This document shows positions 54,035 to 63,139 of a stretch of DNA of 64,000 bases, piece after piece; the first letter of the stretch is position 1, and the number at the start of each line of letters is the position of its first letter. Source of the stretch: Rhodocyclaceae bacterium (GTDB taxonomy: Bacteria; Pseudomonadota; Gammaproteobacteria; Burkholderiales; Rhodocyclaceae); assembly GCA_030824275.1 (NCBI GenBank), contig JAVBXY010000008.1:172826-236825 (forward strand). Reading direction: 5' to 3'. The notes under the pieces are model-generated. The model saw only the letters and a program-made list of their open reading frames with translations, ran no database searches and was not told the origin of the DNA. The translations under genes were made by a program, and so were the position numbers.

Positions 54035-55311
54035 GTCGTAACGCCGATCTCTTCACCCGCGCCCAGAAAACCATCCCCGGCGGTGTCAATTCGCCGGTGC
54101 GCGCCTTCCGCTCCGTCGGTGGTACGCCGCCCTTCTTCGCACGGGGTGAAGGGGCGTATGTGTGGGATGCGGATGGCAAGCGCTACATCGATTACGTCGG
54201 TTCCTGGGGCCCGTTGATCCTCGGTCACGCCGACCCGGACACCGTGCGCGCGATTCAGGACGCGGCGACGCGCGGCATCTCCTTCGGCGCGCCGACGGAA
54301 GGCGAGATCGAGCTGGCCGAACTGCTGGTGCAACGCGTGCCGAGCATGGACATGGTGCGTCTGGTGTCCTCCGGCACTGAAGCCACCATGAGCGCGATCC
54401 GCCTCGCCCGTGGTTTTACCGGCCGCGATGCCATCATCAAGTTCGAGGGTTGCTACCACGGCCATGGCGATAGCCTGCTGGTCAAGGCTGGCTCGGGCCT
54501 GTTGACCTTCGGCAACCCGTCCTCCGGCGGCGTCCCGGCCGACCTCGCCCAGCACACACTGGTGCTCGACTACAACGATGCCCAGGGCCTGGCGGATGCC
54601 TTCGCCAAGCATGGCGACAAGATCGCCTGCGTTATTGTCGAGCCGGTCGCCGGCAACATGAACCTGATCGCGCCCAAGCCCGAATTCCTTGCTGCCATGC
54701 GCGAGCTGTGCACCAGGCATGGCGCGGTGCTGATTTTCGACGAAGTGATGACCGGCTTTCGCGTCGGCCCCGGCTCCGCTCAGGGGCTCTACGGCATCAC
54801 GCCGGACCTCTCCACCTTCGGCAAGGTGGTCGGCGGCGGCATGCCGCTGGGCGCTTTTGGCGGTCGCCGCGAGATCATGGAGAAGATCGCACCGCTGGGC
54901 CCGGTCTATCAGGCCGGCACGCTCTCCGGCAATCCGCTGTCGGTGGCGGCGGGGCTGGTCACGCTGAAGAAGATCGCTGCGCCCGGCTTTTACGAGGCGT
55001 TGACGGCAAAGACCAAATCCCTGGTGGATGGCCTCACCGCTGCGGCGGCCAAGCATGGCGTGCGCTTCTCGGCCCAGTCCGTGGGCGGCATGTTCGGCCT
55101 CTACTTCGCTGCCACGCCGCCGACCTCCTATGCCGAAGTGATGGCCGCCGACAAGGAAGCCTTCAACCGCTTCTTCCACGCCATGCTGGACGCCGGCTGT
55201 TATCTCGCGCCCTCGGCCTTCGAGGCCGGCTTCGTGTCCGCTGCCCACACGCCGGCAGACATCGCTGCGACGGTGGCCGCGGCCGACGCGATTTTCGCCC
55301 GGGGCGTCTGA
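54031..55311 (+). CDS. hemL: glutamate-1-semialdehyde 2,1-aminomutase
   Basis: The 426-residue PLP enzyme makes 5-aminolevulinate for tetrapyrroles by the C5 route. It has [39 protein letters not shown] and the catalytic aspartate in [13 protein letters not shown]. The Schiff-base lysine is in [20 protein letters not shown]. The thiE-hemL neighbourhood divergent from rubredoxin-pilG is common in Betaproteobacteria. The TGA overlaps the ATG of the exporter gene. Confidence 0.97.
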   Translation: MSRNADLFTRAQKTIPGGVNSPVRAFRSVGGTPPFFARGEGAYVWDADGKRYIDYVGSWGPLILGHADPDTVRAIQDAATRGISFGAPTEGEIELAELLVQRVPSMDMVRLVSSGTEATMSAIRLARGFTGRDAIIKFEGCYHGHGDSLLVKAGSGLLTFGNPSSGGVPADLAQHTLVLDYNDAQGLADAFAKHGDKIACVIVEPVAGNMNLIAPKPEFLAAMRELCTRHGAVLIFDEVMTGFRVGPGSAQGLYGITPDLSTFGKVVGGGMPLGAFGGRREIMEKIAPLGPVYQAGTLSGNPLSVAAGLVTLKKIAAPGFYEALTAKTKSLVDGLTAAAAKHGVRFSAQSVGGMFGLYFAATPPTSYAEVMAADKEAFNRFFHAMLDAGCYLAPSAFEAGFVSAAHTPADIAATVAAADAIFARGV

Positions 55312-55649
55312 TGCCCACCCTCGCCCCGGGCATGGCTTGGCTCGTGCTGCTGGTGGCGGGTCTTTGCGAAGTGGCCTGGGCCATTGGTCTGAAATACACG
55401 GAAGGTTTCTCGCGCCTGGTTCCCAGCGTGCTGACGCTCTCTGCCATGGTCGTTTCCGTCGTACTGCTGGGCTGGTCCCTGAAGGTGCTGCCGGTGGGCA
55501 CCGCCTATGCGGTCTGGACCGGTATCGGTGCCGTCGGCACCGCCTTGCTCGGCATGCTGCTGTTCGATGAATCGCGGGACGTGGCGCGGCTGGTTTGCAT
55601 CGGCCTCATCGTCGCCGGAATACTCGGGCTGAAGCTCGTCACGAAGTAA
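55311..55649 (+). CDS. SMR-family exporter, Gdx/SugE-like
   Basis: The protein is 112 residues with four membrane helices. It has the central glutamate in [19 protein letters not shown] and the conserved [20 protein letters not shown] of the guanidinium-exporting SugE/Gdx branch, rather than the broad drug exporters. Its ATG overlaps the hemL stop (TGATG), so translation is coupled; an internal ATG seven codons later is also plausible. No guanidine riboswitch is seen because the gene is within an operon. Exporter specificity is inferred from motifs. Confidence 0.9.
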   Translation: MPTLAPGMAWLVLLVAGLCEVAWAIGLKYTEGFSRLVPSVLTLSAMVVSVVLLGWSLKVLPVGTAYAVWTGIGAVGTALLGMLLFDESRDVARLVCIGLIVAGILGLKLVTK

Positions 55650-55660
55650 GCCGGCGCTGC

Positions 55661-55686
55661 CGCCATCCCGCCAGCGCCGACTTTTT
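55661..55686 (-). repeat. dispersed short repeat copy 13 (intergenic)
   Basis: CCAGCGCCGACTTTTT and the upstream GCCGGCGCTGCCGCC form an imperfect hairpin after the exporter gene, so the copy may act as a terminator there. Confidence 0.82.
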
Positions 55687-55769
55687 GATGGCGATCAATT
55701 TACGTCGGTGAAACTTCAATAGCATGCATTCACTCTGCATCCGCAGAGATCCATCAATAGGGAGAATGT

Positions 55770-56411
55770 ATGCTGAAAAAATGGTTCATCACCTTCGCTC
55801 TGGCCGGTGCCGCAATGACGAACGTCGTGCTGGCGCAAGTGGAAACGGACATCAAGGCGGGGGACAAAGCCGTCTCGGCTATGACCATGGGCGAGGGCGA
55901 GCACGTGGTGATTGCGCTGCACGGTGCCGGTGGCAATGACCGCCGTTTCTTCTTTTCGGACAATGGCGGCAAGATGGGCCAGGAGCTGGCGAAGGCTGGC
56001 TTTCGCGTAATCGCCGTGACCTGGTCGGGTCAGGCGGGCAGTGGCATTGCCGAGGCCGATGTGGCGCTTCAGCACGCCAAGGCGACCGGGGCGAAGAAGA
56101 TATCCCTGATGGGCCATAGCCGTGGCGGCGAACTGGCGGCCAACTTCGCCCGCCAGCAAGGCGACGGCGTTTTCAATACGCTCATCCAGTTTTCTTCGGT
56201 GGACGACAAGGGCTTGACCCTGCCGAAAACCAAGAAGCTGTTCGCCTTCAACAAGTACGACCGCTTCGCCAACTGGCAACCGGCTGCCTTCGAGAAGTCC
56301 GATGAACCGAAGCAGATGATCGCTCTCGGCGGCAGCGGTCACCCGGTCAGCGCCCTGATCGGAGAGAAGGCCGATCTGGTTCAGGACGTGGTCGGCATCC
56401 TCAAGCGCTAA
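55770..56411 (+). CDS. secreted alpha/beta hydrolase
   Basis: The 213-residue protein has a signal peptide (MLKKWFITFALAGAAMTNVV ending LAQ) and the hydrolase fold: VVIALHGAGGNDRRFFF, the nucleophile elbow LMGHSRGGELAANFA and a likely catalytic histidine in LGGSGHPVSALIGEKADLVQ. Oxyanion and acid residues are plausible, but the substrate cannot be assigned. A GGGAGAA site precedes the ATG. The 120-bp region upstream holds a repeat copy and a small CTCTGC/GCAGAG hairpin. Confidence 0.85.
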   Translation: MLKKWFITFALAGAAMTNVVLAQVETDIKAGDKAVSAMTMGEGEHVVIALHGAGGNDRRFFFSDNGGKMGQELAKAGFRVIAVTWSGQAGSGIAEADVALQHAKATGAKKISLMGHSRGGELAANFARQQGDGVFNTLIQFSSVDDKGLTLPKTKKLFAFNKYDRFANWQPAAFEKSDEPKQMIALGGSGHPVSALIGEKADLVQDVVGILKR

Positions 56412-56418
56412 GCGAAGA

Positions 56419-57810
56419 TTAACGCCGGACCTGCGGTCCGGCGTTGCCCGGATGGCGGGCCGCCAGCAACTGCCGTGCTTTGCGCTGCTCGAAGTAGCGC
56501 AGGGCGTGATAAGTGGTGAAGCCGAAAATCAGCATGGCGACGGTGAAGGCGCCATAGGCGACGGGCCACGGCAGGCCCTGGGTCATCATCGAGAATTCCG
56601 ACATGCCGCCGATGCCGGCGATGATGTTGATCGGCGTGAACACCACGCCGATGGTGGTCAGCTTGGACACCCGCTTGTTCTGGTTGATGTTGATGAAGCC
56701 GACTGTGGCGTCCATCAGGAAGTTGATCTTGCCGAAGAGGAAGGACGTGTGGCCGTCCAGCGACTCGATGTCGCGCAGGATCTGGCGTGCGTCGTCGTGC
56801 TGGTCCGGCGAGAGCAGGCGGCCGCGCATCAGGAAGGACAAGGCGCGGCGCGTGTCCAGCACATTGCGGCGGATGCGACCGTTCAAGTCCTCGCCCTTGG
56901 CGATCTCGGACAGGATTTCGGCGGCTTCATCATCGCTGACGTGGGGCGAGAGCACCTGGCGGCCGACGGATTCCAGTTCGGCGTAGATGTCTTCCAGCGC
57001 GTCGGCGGAATACTCGACGTCGGCGCCGTAAAGGTCGAGCAGCACGTCCTTGCCTTCCGACACGTAGCCGGGCTGGATGCGCGCGCGCAGGCGTTGCAGG
57101 CGGAATACCGGTAGTTCCTCATCGCGCACCGAGAACAGGATGTTCCGGTGCAGGACGAAGGCCACGGCGACGTTGCGTGACTCGTCTTCCTTGTCGAGCA
57201 GGAAGTCGGAGTGCAGATGCACCTCGCCGGCTTCCTCGATGTAGAAGCGGGCGGATTCCTCCAGGTCGGAGAGGTCGTCCGTGTCCGGCAGTTTGAGATC
57301 GAAGATTTCCGCGATCCAGCGTCGCTCTTCAGTGGAGGGCGCGATCATGTCCACCCAGATCGGCTTGGTGGCGGCGAGTTCCTCGCGGCTGCCGACCGGG
57401 ATCTGGCGCAGGCGGCCGTTGTGCAGCTCGAAGGCGTTGAGCATGATCGGCTTGCGTGGCGAGGGCTGCGGCGTGACGGAGAAAGTCTCGCGCAAGGCGT
57501 CGGACAGTTCGTCGATGATTTCCTCGCCGCGTTCGGCGGCCACCAGTTCCCAGACCAGCAAGCTGTCGTCCTGAGGCAGGGCTTCGAGGATGCGCGCCAC
57601 CTGGTCCGGCGGCAACTGGTCGAGGCGATTCTTGAGTTCCGACAGGTGCTGCTTGTGCACCAGATTCTCGACCAGTTGATGGCGCGGCATGTCCTGGCGA
57701 TGGACCAGGTTCTCGACCCGACGCTGGCGCGACAGCAATTCCTGCACGAACCGCAGGTGCTGGCTTTCCTCTTCGGAGGTTTCGGGCGTGTCGGAGAGAG
57801 GAGCGGTCAT
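56419..57810 (-). CDS. CorA-like magnesium/cobalt transporter with MgtE N-terminal-like region
   Basis: The 463-residue membrane protein has an N-terminal part like the MgtE N domain (ARILEALPQDDSLLVWELVA, residues about 70-100) fused to a CorA fold. Two C-terminal hydrophobic segments (TTIGVVFTPINIIAGIGGMS and WPVAYGAFTVAMLIFGFTTY) form the pore helices. The usual CorA GMN selectivity motif reads GGMSEFSMMTQG here, so the asparagine is replaced by serine. Ion specificity may therefore differ from magnesium. A 74-bp gap separates it from mtgA. Confidence 0.88.
   Translation of the reverse strand: MTAPLSDTPETSEEESQHLRFVQELLSRQRRVENLVHRQDMPRHQLVENLVHKQHLSELKNRLDQLPPDQVARILEALPQDDSLLVWELVAAERGEEIIDELSDALRETFSVTPQPSPRKPIMLNAFELHNGRLRQIPVGSREELAATKPIWVDMIAPSTEERRWIAEIFDLKLPDTDDLSDLEESARFYIEEAGEVHLHSDFLLDKEDESRNVAVAFVLHRNILFSVRDEELPVFRLQRLRARIQPGYVSEGKDVLLDLYGADVEYSADALEDIYAELESVGRQVLSPHVSDDEAAEILSEIAKGEDLNGRIRRNVLDTRRALSFLMRGRLLSPDQHDDARQILRDIESLDGHTSFLFGKINFLMDATVGFININQNKRVSKLTTIGVVFTPINIIAGIGGMSEFSMMTQGLPWPVAYGAFTVAMLIFGFTTYHALRYFEQRKARQLLAARHPGNAGPQVRR
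56421..56445. terminator. strong hairpin at convergent gene ends
   Basis: AACGCCGGACC and GGTCCGGCGTT form an 11-base stem around TGC. It lies just after the hydrolase stop and overlaps the CorA-like stop and final codons. There is no long T-run, so it may act as a terminator or an mRNA-stabilising hairpin. Confidence 0.7.
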
Positions 57811-57884
57811 GGCGGGCCGATGTGGGGCGATGCGGCGGGCAGCTGCGGCAAGCCGCAGCGGTCAATGCACCATTTTAACGCGCA

Positions 57885-58580
57885 TCACGGCACTTCCGCA
57901 TTCGGCATGCGGCCGAGAATCAACTGGGTGCGTCCGCTCATGTAGGCCGAATAGGGGTTCCGTTCGTAACGGCGCGGTGCCGGCAGCATGACCGCCAGCC
58001 GTGCCGCCTGTTCGGCGGAAAGTTGCGCCGCCGTGACGCCGTAATAGCGTTTCGCCGCCGCCTCGGCACCAAAGATGCCTTCGCCCCATTCGACCACATT
58101 GAGATAGACCTCAAGGATGCGCCGCTTGTCCCACAGCAGCTCGATCCAGACCGTGATGATGGCCTCCTCGCCCTTGCGCAGCATGGACTTGGTCGGAGAC
58201 AGCAGCAGGTTCTTCGCCAGTTGCTGGGAGATGGTGGAGCCACCGGCGACCACCTTGCCCTTCTTCTGGTTCTTCTCCATGGCCTTCTGGATGCCTTCCC
58301 AGTCGAAGCCTTCATGGTCCACGAACTTGTCATCCTCGGCGGCGATCACGGCGCGTTTCAGGTTGGCCGAAATCTTTTCGTAGGGCACCCACTGGCGTTT
58401 CAGTTCGGCCTTGGGATTCTTCAGTCGCAGTTCGTCGAGGCGCTGGCTCTGGAAGCTGGTGCTGCCGGGATTGACCCACTTCCACCAGACCACCCAGCCC
58501 AGATACCAGCCCTGCCAGAGCAGGATCAGCACGACGAGGCCGCCGAGGCCGAGCTTGAGCCAGCGCGGCGCCGGCCTCAT
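57885..58580 (-). CDS. mtgA: monofunctional peptidoglycan glycosyltransferase
   Basis: The 231-residue enzyme polymerises lipid II into glycan strands without a transpeptidase domain. An N-terminal membrane anchor (GLGGLVVLILLWQGWYLGWV) precedes the GT51 motifs AVIAAEDDKFVDHEGFDWEG, GGSTISQQLAKNLLLS and RKGEEAIITVWIELLWDKRR. The YLNVVEWGEGIFGAEAAAKR motif follows. I chose the second ATG (MRPAPRWLKLG); another ATG eight codons upstream (MALPGGNAM) is at the other end of a perfect hairpin (58579-58604). It lies downstream of aroE. Confidence 0.95.
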   Translation of the reverse strand: MRPAPRWLKLGLGGLVVLILLWQGWYLGWVVWWKWVNPGSTSFQSQRLDELRLKNPKAELKRQWVPYEKISANLKRAVIAAEDDKFVDHEGFDWEGIQKAMEKNQKKGKVVAGGSTISQQLAKNLLLSPTKSMLRKGEEAIITVWIELLWDKRRILEVYLNVVEWGEGIFGAEAAAKRYYGVTAAQLSAEQAARLAVMLPAPRRYERNPYSAYMSGRTQLILGRMPNAEVP

Positions 58581-58604
58581 GGCGTTGCCACCTGGCAACG
58601 CCAT
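58579..58604 (-). promoter_or_regulatory. perfect inverted repeat spanning both candidate mtgA starts
   Basis: ATGGCGTTGCCA and TGGCAACGCCAT are exact reverse complements separated by CC. On the mtgA strand the hairpin begins at one ATG and its last bases join the next ATG. Folding would cover the upstream start and probably leave only the second one usable, or control translation. No ribosome site is stronger than the other by eye. Function is inferred. Confidence 0.7.
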
Positions 58605-58616
58605 GACAAATTGAAC

Positions 58617-58652
58617 GCCCCCACCCCCCGGCCCCCGCCCAGGCGGGGGTGA
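58617..58652. repeat. C/G-tract inverted repeat between aroE and mtgA
   Basis: The segment contains runs CCCCC, CCCCCC and CCCCC followed by GCCCAGGCGGGGGTGA, so GCCCCC-type and GGGGGC-type tracts pair as an imperfect stem. Such C-rich dyads are often repeated in intergenic spaces of Betaproteobacteria. It may be a weak terminator or mRNA end for aroE. Only one copy is in the window. Confidence 0.45.
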
Positions 58653-58677
58653 CTGATTGGTGAGCTTCGCTCAATCA

Positions 58678-59511
58678 TCATGACTCGCTCGCCAGTGCCG
58701 CGAGTACGGGGGCGGTGCGCGGCCGTACCCCGCGCCACACGAAGAAGGCTTCCGCCGCCTGTTCTACCAACATGCCGAGGCCGTCCGCTACGCGCGCTCC
58801 TGCCGCGCGGGCCTGAGCCATGAACGGGGTTTCGCGACCGTAGAGCATTTCGTAGGCCACGCAGTGCGGGGCGAAGGAAAAAGTCGGCACTGGCAGCACG
58901 GCGTCGCTGAGGCCGGCGGAGGTGGCGTTGATGATCAGGTCGAACTGGCGTCCGGCGAGCTGGCCGAAGCCGATGCCCTCGGGTTTTACCTCCATTGCGC
59001 AACCCGGCAAGCGGGCGAATTCAAGGGCCAGTCGCGCAGCTTTTTCCTCGGTGCGATTGGCGATGACCAGGGACGCCGGATTTTCCAGCAGCAGCGGCAG
59101 GATGGCGCCGCGCGAGGCACCGCCGGCACCGAGCAGCAGGATGCGGCGTCCGGCCGGATCGCAACCGAGATTGTGCTTCAGGTCGCGCACCAGGCCGGCG
59201 CCATCGGTGTTGTCGCCGGTGATGCCGCCCTGGTCGAAGACCAGCGTATTCACCGCCCCGGCCGCCTGGGCGCGCGGCGTCAGTTGTGTGGCGAGGCGGA
59301 AGGCTTCTTCCTTGAACGGAACGGTGACGTTGGCGCCGCGGCCATTGGCGGCGATGAAATCGCGCACCGCCGCGTCGAAACCATCGAGCGGCGCGAGCAG
59401 GGCCTCGTAGGAAATGCCCTGCCCCGTCTGTGCCGCGAACAGCGCATGGATGCGCGGCGACTTGCTGTGCGCGACCGGGTTGCCAAATACGCAGTAACGA
59501 TCAGTCGGCAT
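58678..59511 (-). CDS. aroE: shikimate dehydrogenase
   Basis: The 277-residue enzyme reduces 3-dehydroshikimate with NADPH in the aromatic amino-acid pathway. The ATG giving [20 protein letters not shown] lies inside the tonB end; a start five codons earlier is possible. It has [29 protein letters not shown], the NADPH loop [13 protein letters not shown] and [11 protein letters not shown] dispersed-repeat copy encodes [11 protein letters not shown] right after that catalytic Asn/Ser motif. [10 protein letters not shown] and the C-terminal helices follow. Confidence 0.96.
   Translation of the reverse strand: MPTDRYCVFGNPVAHSKSPRIHALFAAQTGQGISYEALLAPLDGFDAAVRDFIAANGRGANVTVPFKEEAFRLATQLTPRAQAAGAVNTLVFDQGGITGDNTDGAGLVRDLKHNLGCDPAGRRILLLGAGGASRGAILPLLLENPASLVIANRTEEKAARLALEFARLPGCAMEVKPEGIGFGQLAGRQFDLIINATSAGLSDAVLPVPTFSFAPHCVAYEMLYGRETPFMAQARAAGARVADGLGMLVEQAAEAFFVWRGVRPRTAPVLAALASES
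58878..58903 (+). repeat. dispersed short repeat copy 14 (in aroE)
   Basis: AAAAAGTCGGCACTGG with tail CAGCACGGCG. It encodes VLPVPTFS directly after the aroE motif [10 protein letters not shown]. Confidence 0.82.
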
Positions 59512-60403
59512 GCAGGCGATCCGCATTGGTGAAGGTCCAGGTGCGGGTGATTTCCAGCACGTCGGTGTCGCGCCGGATCGCCTCGGGGAAGGCGGCGTAG
59601 GGCGCGGCCATTTGCACGATTCGGCGGGCGGCGTCGTCGAGCAGCTTCTTGCCCGAAGAGCGGTTGATCTCGACGGAGATCAGTTCGCCACTGCTCTTGA
59701 TGATCACCGTCAGTACCAGGCTGCCATAGAGCCTGCCCTTGGCGGCGTCGGGATAGTTGAGATTGCCGACGCGTTCGATCTTCTGCCGCCAGTCCTCGAC
59801 GTACTGGGCGAAGCGGTATTCCTCGACGCGGGCGCCGATGAATTTCTTGCGCGGGCGCTGGTTGTATTCCTCCAGATTGCGCGCGATCTGGCCCTCGATG
59901 CGGGCAATGGCCATGGCGCTGCTGGCGAGGTCGACACCGGAGACGGAGGGAGCCGGCGAGGGCGTCGGGTTGTTGCGGTTGCGGTCGGCGGCGACGGCCT
60001 TCTCGCTCTTCGCCCGCGTCATCATCTGCTGTTGCTGGGCTTCCAGTTCGGCGACGCGGCGCTGGGCCTCGATCAGGTCGTTGCCTTCCTTGGTCTGCAG
60101 CGAGGGCGGCAGCGGCGTCTTGGCGCGGCGATCCTCTGCCGTATTGCCGCCGCCGTCGAGATTGGTCTGTGCCTTGGCCTGGGCCTTGTCGGGCCGGCTT
60201 TTGCTCTTGCTGTTGACCAGGATGACGTCGAGGGCGCGCTCGCGGGCCTTGTCGAGAAAATCCGGCGGCGTGAAATGCACCGTCAGCAGCACCGCGTGAA
60301 ACAGTACGGACGCACCAACGGCCAGCGTCAGATTGCGCTGGGGCGGGTCCATCGTAGCGAGGAAGCCCGGCATGGGCAGCGCGGGCAGGGAAATGCGGGG
60401 CAT
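59501..60403 (-). CDS. energy transducer TonB-family protein
   Basis: The 300-residue protein has an N-terminal membrane segment ([20 protein letters not shown]), a charged and Pro-poor middle with a coiled coil ([20 protein letters not shown]), and a C-terminal TonB domain with [20 protein letters not shown] and [20 protein letters not shown]. It couples the proton motive force to outer-membrane receptors. ExbB and ExbD are not in the window. It lies between the RNB nuclease and aroE, and its end overlaps aroE. The Pro-rich spacer typical of classic TonB is reduced. Confidence 0.9.
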   Translation of the reverse strand: MPRISLPALPMPGFLATMDPPQRNLTLAVGASVLFHAVLLTVHFTPPDFLDKARERALDVILVNSKSKSRPDKAQAKAQTNLDGGGNTAEDRRAKTPLPPSLQTKEGNDLIEAQRRVAELEAQQQQMMTRAKSEKAVAADRNRNNPTPSPAPSVSGVDLASSAMAIARIEGQIARNLEEYNQRPRKKFIGARVEEYRFAQYVEDWRQKIERVGNLNYPDAAKGRLYGSLVLTVIIKSSGELISVEINRSSGKKLLDDAARRIVQMAAPYAAFPEAIRRDTDVLEITRTWTFTNADRLHAD

Positions 60404-60414
60404 GGCCGTAAATT

Positions 60415-62337
60415 TTACTCCCCGGCCCCGGCCTCTCCTTCGTCCTCTAAGCCTGTATCAGAGCCGGCCTCGGCCAGCAATTCGAGGTATCGGGGATGAG
60501 CCTCTGCGTCCAGCAGATCGATCTCCCCCATGTTGAGGCGTATCCGCGCGCCGCGCGGCGTCTCAGCTGGCATGGAGGGCAGGCGCAGTACCAGCGGCAC
60601 ATCCTCCAGCCGCACCAGGGCCTCGCGCAGAACGCGGGCCACGGGCTGCGACATGTTTTCCTGAAGCAACCAGCGCAGGCACCAGTAGCGCTCCATGCCG
60701 CGCTGGAATTCGGCGTAGGCGGCATAGGTCAGCTCGAAATCGCGCATGGCCGCCAGCAGGTCGGCGGACTTGGGCGGGAATGGCGGTTCTTCGCCGCGCA
60801 GATGGGCGATCAATTGCCACTGGTTCACCAGATCGCAATAGCGCCGCAGCGGCGAGGAGGACCAGGCGTAGCACTCGACGCCGAGGCCCTCGTGAGGCGC
60901 GGCAACGGTGCTCATGCGTACCTTGCCCGCCGTCTGTACCCGGTACAGCGCGGGCACGCCGGCATCGCGCAGCAGTGCGCCCCAGGTGGAGTTGGCGACG
61001 ATCATCAATTCGGCGACCAGCGTGTCCAGCGGGCTGCCGCGCTGGCGTTCGTCGATGTGCACCACGCCCTTGCCTTCCACACCCTCGGCGTTCCAATCGA
61101 CGACGAAGTTGTAGTCCTTGCGGTTGCTGTTGTCCGAGGGCTTGCCGCGTCCGGCTTCGAGCACCTGGGCGTATTCCCAGAGTAGCTTCAGCTCGTCCCG
61201 GTAGGGGAAATCGCCGAGGCCCGTGGCCAGGGTTTCGGCATTGAACACGGGCTCGATGTCATGGTGGCGCAGATTGGCGACGATGGGCACGAGTTCGATG
61301 CGAGTCTCGTGGCCAAGGGTGCGGTAATCGGCGGCGACGTCGAGGTAGAGCGAGACAGCGGGCACGGTGTGGCCGGCGGCGAGGGTGAAGTGCTCGACCA
61401 CGTCCTCCGGCAGCATGGTGATCTTGCGACCCGGCATGTAGACCGTGGACAGGCGTTCGCGGGCGATGCGGCCGAGGTCGGAATCGACGCTCATGCCCAG
61501 ACCCGGCGCGGCGATATGCACGCCGATGAGCCAGCCGCCTTCGGGCTTGGGCGTCACCGAGAGGGCGTCGTCGATTTCGGTCGTATGCGCATCGTCGATG
61601 CTGAAGGCGGCGACGGCAGCCAGCGGCAGATCGGCGGGCTCGACGGGCCGGGCGAAGGCGGGGAAATCCGTGCCCTTGGCGAAGAACTCGAAGAGAAAGC
61701 GCCCCAGGTGATAGTCGTGGGTCGAGGCGATGGCGCTGCAGGTTTGCAACAGGCGCGGCGCCGATTGGCCGGTTTCGGCGCAGGCGGCCCCCAGGGCCTT
61801 GGTCTCGTTGCGATTGCGGTCCGGCTTGTAGAGCAGCGACGCGAGCAGCGGCGGGAACTCGGCGGGCAGTGTGCCGGCCTTGAGTTCCTCGACCATGCGC
61901 TCGACAGCCAGGGCCTGCTGGCGTTTCTTCTCGGCACCGGCCAGTGCCGCTTGCAGGATTTCAGCAGGGGCCTTGCGGTAGCGGCCCTTGCCCTTGCGGT
62001 GAAAGTAGATTGGCGCCGAATGCAGGCGCAGCAACACGGCGGCGGCCTGCACCGGCTCGGGCTTGGCGGTGCCGTGATACTCGACCGCCAGTTCCTCGAA
62101 GCCGAATTCGCCCTCGGCGCAGACCTCGTAGAGGAACTCCGTCTCGATGCCTTCCGCCTCCGCATCGGCCTTCGCCATCAGTTCCGCCGGCGAGGGCGTA
62201 GCGAAACGCAGCAGCACATTGGCCGCCTTGACCTTGACGCGCTTGCCGCCGGGCAACTCGATCTGGAGGGAACTGACGTTATCGGCGAGCACGGTGCCGG
62301 CACGGAAAGCGCCGTCCTCTTCAAACAGGACATTCAT
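60415..62337 (-). CDS. RNB-domain ribonuclease (RNase II family)
   Basis: The 640-residue protein has a degenerate N-terminal nucleic-acid-binding part, then the RNB catalytic domain (about 240-560) with the acidic active-site cluster FSIDDAHTTEIDDALSVTPK. It also has LSTVYMPGRKITMLPEDVVE, VVDWNAEGVEGKGVVHIDER and SSSPLRRYCDLVNQWQLIAH. The C-terminal S1-like part is short. Such proteins are 3'-5' exoribonucleases; the RNA target is unknown. It is the first gene of the RNB-tonB-aroE-mtgA series. Confidence 0.92.
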   Translation of the reverse strand: MNVLFEEDGAFRAGTVLADNVSSLQIELPGGKRVKVKAANVLLRFATPSPAELMAKADAEAEGIETEFLYEVCAEGEFGFEELAVEYHGTAKPEPVQAAAVLLRLHSAPIYFHRKGKGRYRKAPAEILQAALAGAEKKRQQALAVERMVEELKAGTLPAEFPPLLASLLYKPDRNRNETKALGAACAETGQSAPRLLQTCSAIASTHDYHLGRFLFEFFAKGTDFPAFARPVEPADLPLAAVAAFSIDDAHTTEIDDALSVTPKPEGGWLIGVHIAAPGLGMSVDSDLGRIARERLSTVYMPGRKITMLPEDVVEHFTLAAGHTVPAVSLYLDVAADYRTLGHETRIELVPIVANLRHHDIEPVFNAETLATGLGDFPYRDELKLLWEYAQVLEAGRGKPSDNSNRKDYNFVVDWNAEGVEGKGVVHIDERQRGSPLDTLVAELMIVANSTWGALLRDAGVPALYRVQTAGKVRMSTVAAPHEGLGVECYAWSSSPLRRYCDLVNQWQLIAHLRGEEPPFPPKSADLLAAMRDFELTYAAYAEFQRGMERYWCLRWLLQENMSQPVARVLREALVRLEDVPLVLRLPSMPAETPRGARIRLNMGEIDLLDAEAHPRYLELLAEAGSDTGLEDEGEAGAGE

Positions 62338-62400
62338 GGGGGAATTCGGGGGAGGGAATGGAGCGGATTATACCGGGAGGGCCGTAAGGCCAAGGGCGCC

Positions 62401-62424
62401 CGCCGTGTCGCCAGCGCCGACTTT
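62401..62424 (-). repeat. dispersed short repeat copy 15 (intergenic)
   Basis: CGCCGTGTCGCCAGCGCC followed by GACTTTCC, in reverse orientation. It lies between the RNB nuclease start and the Cys-rich gene, within the 182-bp divergent region. Confidence 0.85.
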
Positions 62425-62519
62425 CCCCGGGGCGGAAATGGATAGGCAGATTTATGAATACGTTCTATGCTCCATGGGTCGCCGCTACCGGCGGCCAGCC
62501 CATTCCAAGGAGATTATTC

Positions 62520-62927
62520 ATGAATACATCGGCAATCCGTGTACTGCGCTTCGTCGTCGCCAGCTTTGCATTCCTCAGTGTCCCGGTTCTCGCCCAGCAA
62601 GCCTACAAGGCCCCCGCGCCCCCGAGTTGCGCCAAGGCGCCGGCACCGAAGAAGGCCGAATGCGAGGCCGTGGCCAAGGCACATGTCGAGTGTGCCAACG
62701 CCAAATCGGCGCAGGAATTTGGTGGATGCATGAGCGATTCCCTGGCCAAGCAGCTCGGCCCCTTTACTCCTCCCCGTGCCCCCGATTGCAGCAAGGCGCC
62801 GGCCGAGAAGAAGGCCCAGTGCGAGCTTACGGTGAAGGCCAATGCTGCTTGTAGCAAGACCCGTTCGGTTCCCGAGTTCAATGCCTGCATGGGCAGCTAT
62901 ATGAAGCGGAACAAGGCCAAAGGCTGA
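62520..62927 (+). CDS. small secreted Cys-rich protein with internal duplication
   Basis: No family is recognised. The 135-residue protein starts at an ATG after AAGGAG, with a signal peptide (MNTSAIRVLRFVVASFAFLS ending VLAQ). The mature part is two about 45-residue repeats with the same four-Cys spacing: APPSCAKAPAPKKAECEAVA with HVECANAKSAQEFGGCM, and RAPDCSKAPAEKKAQCELTV with NAACSKTRSVPEFNACMGSY. Each resembles a disulfide-pinned helical hairpin. Its place is periplasmic or extracellular. A terminator follows. The frame upstream of this ATG is not needed. Confidence 0.8.
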   Translation: MNTSAIRVLRFVVASFAFLSVPVLAQQAYKAPAPPSCAKAPAPKKAECEAVAKAHVECANAKSAQEFGGCMSDSLAKQLGPFTPPRAPDCSKAPAEKKAQCELTVKANAACSKTRSVPEFNACMGSYMKRNKAKG

Positions 62928-62942
62928 AGGACCGTGCTGGGA

Positions 62943-62974
62943 TAAAAGGCCGCAACGCTGTTTGCGGCCTTTTA
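62943..62974 (+). terminator. intrinsic terminator after the Cys-rich gene
   Basis: TAAAAGGCCGCAA and TTGCGGCCTTTTA form a long stem around ACGCTGT or similar, and TTTTATTTTT continues to 62979. It is a strong Rho-independent terminator for the small secreted protein. Confidence 0.92.
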
Positions 62975-63092
62975 TTTTTGCGCCGTAGCCACCAGCACCG
63001 TGCTCACCAGCCGGTAGCTACCGGAGACGGGGTGGGGCGCCTGTGTTTCCTCGGGGCAGCCCATTGCGCTTTCCGGGCGCGACCGAGCCGTC

Positions 63093-63125
63093 GAAAAGAC
63101 CGGGCGGGTACCATTTCCCACCCGC
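63093..63125 (-). terminator. possible terminator of the Gly/Cys-rich gene
   Basis: On the minus strand GCGGGTGGG and CCCGCCCG-like arms fold around AAATGGTA and are followed by GTCTTTTC. It is 14 bases after the stop of the partial gene at 63140. Fit was judged by eye. Confidence 0.55.
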
Positions 63126-63139
63126 ATGCATCGTCAGAG

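Noticed and set aside
63012..63025. 14-bp palindrome CCGGTAGCTACCGG
   Set aside because: Short GC-rich palindromes occur by chance in this sequence; no gene or second copy is attached to it.
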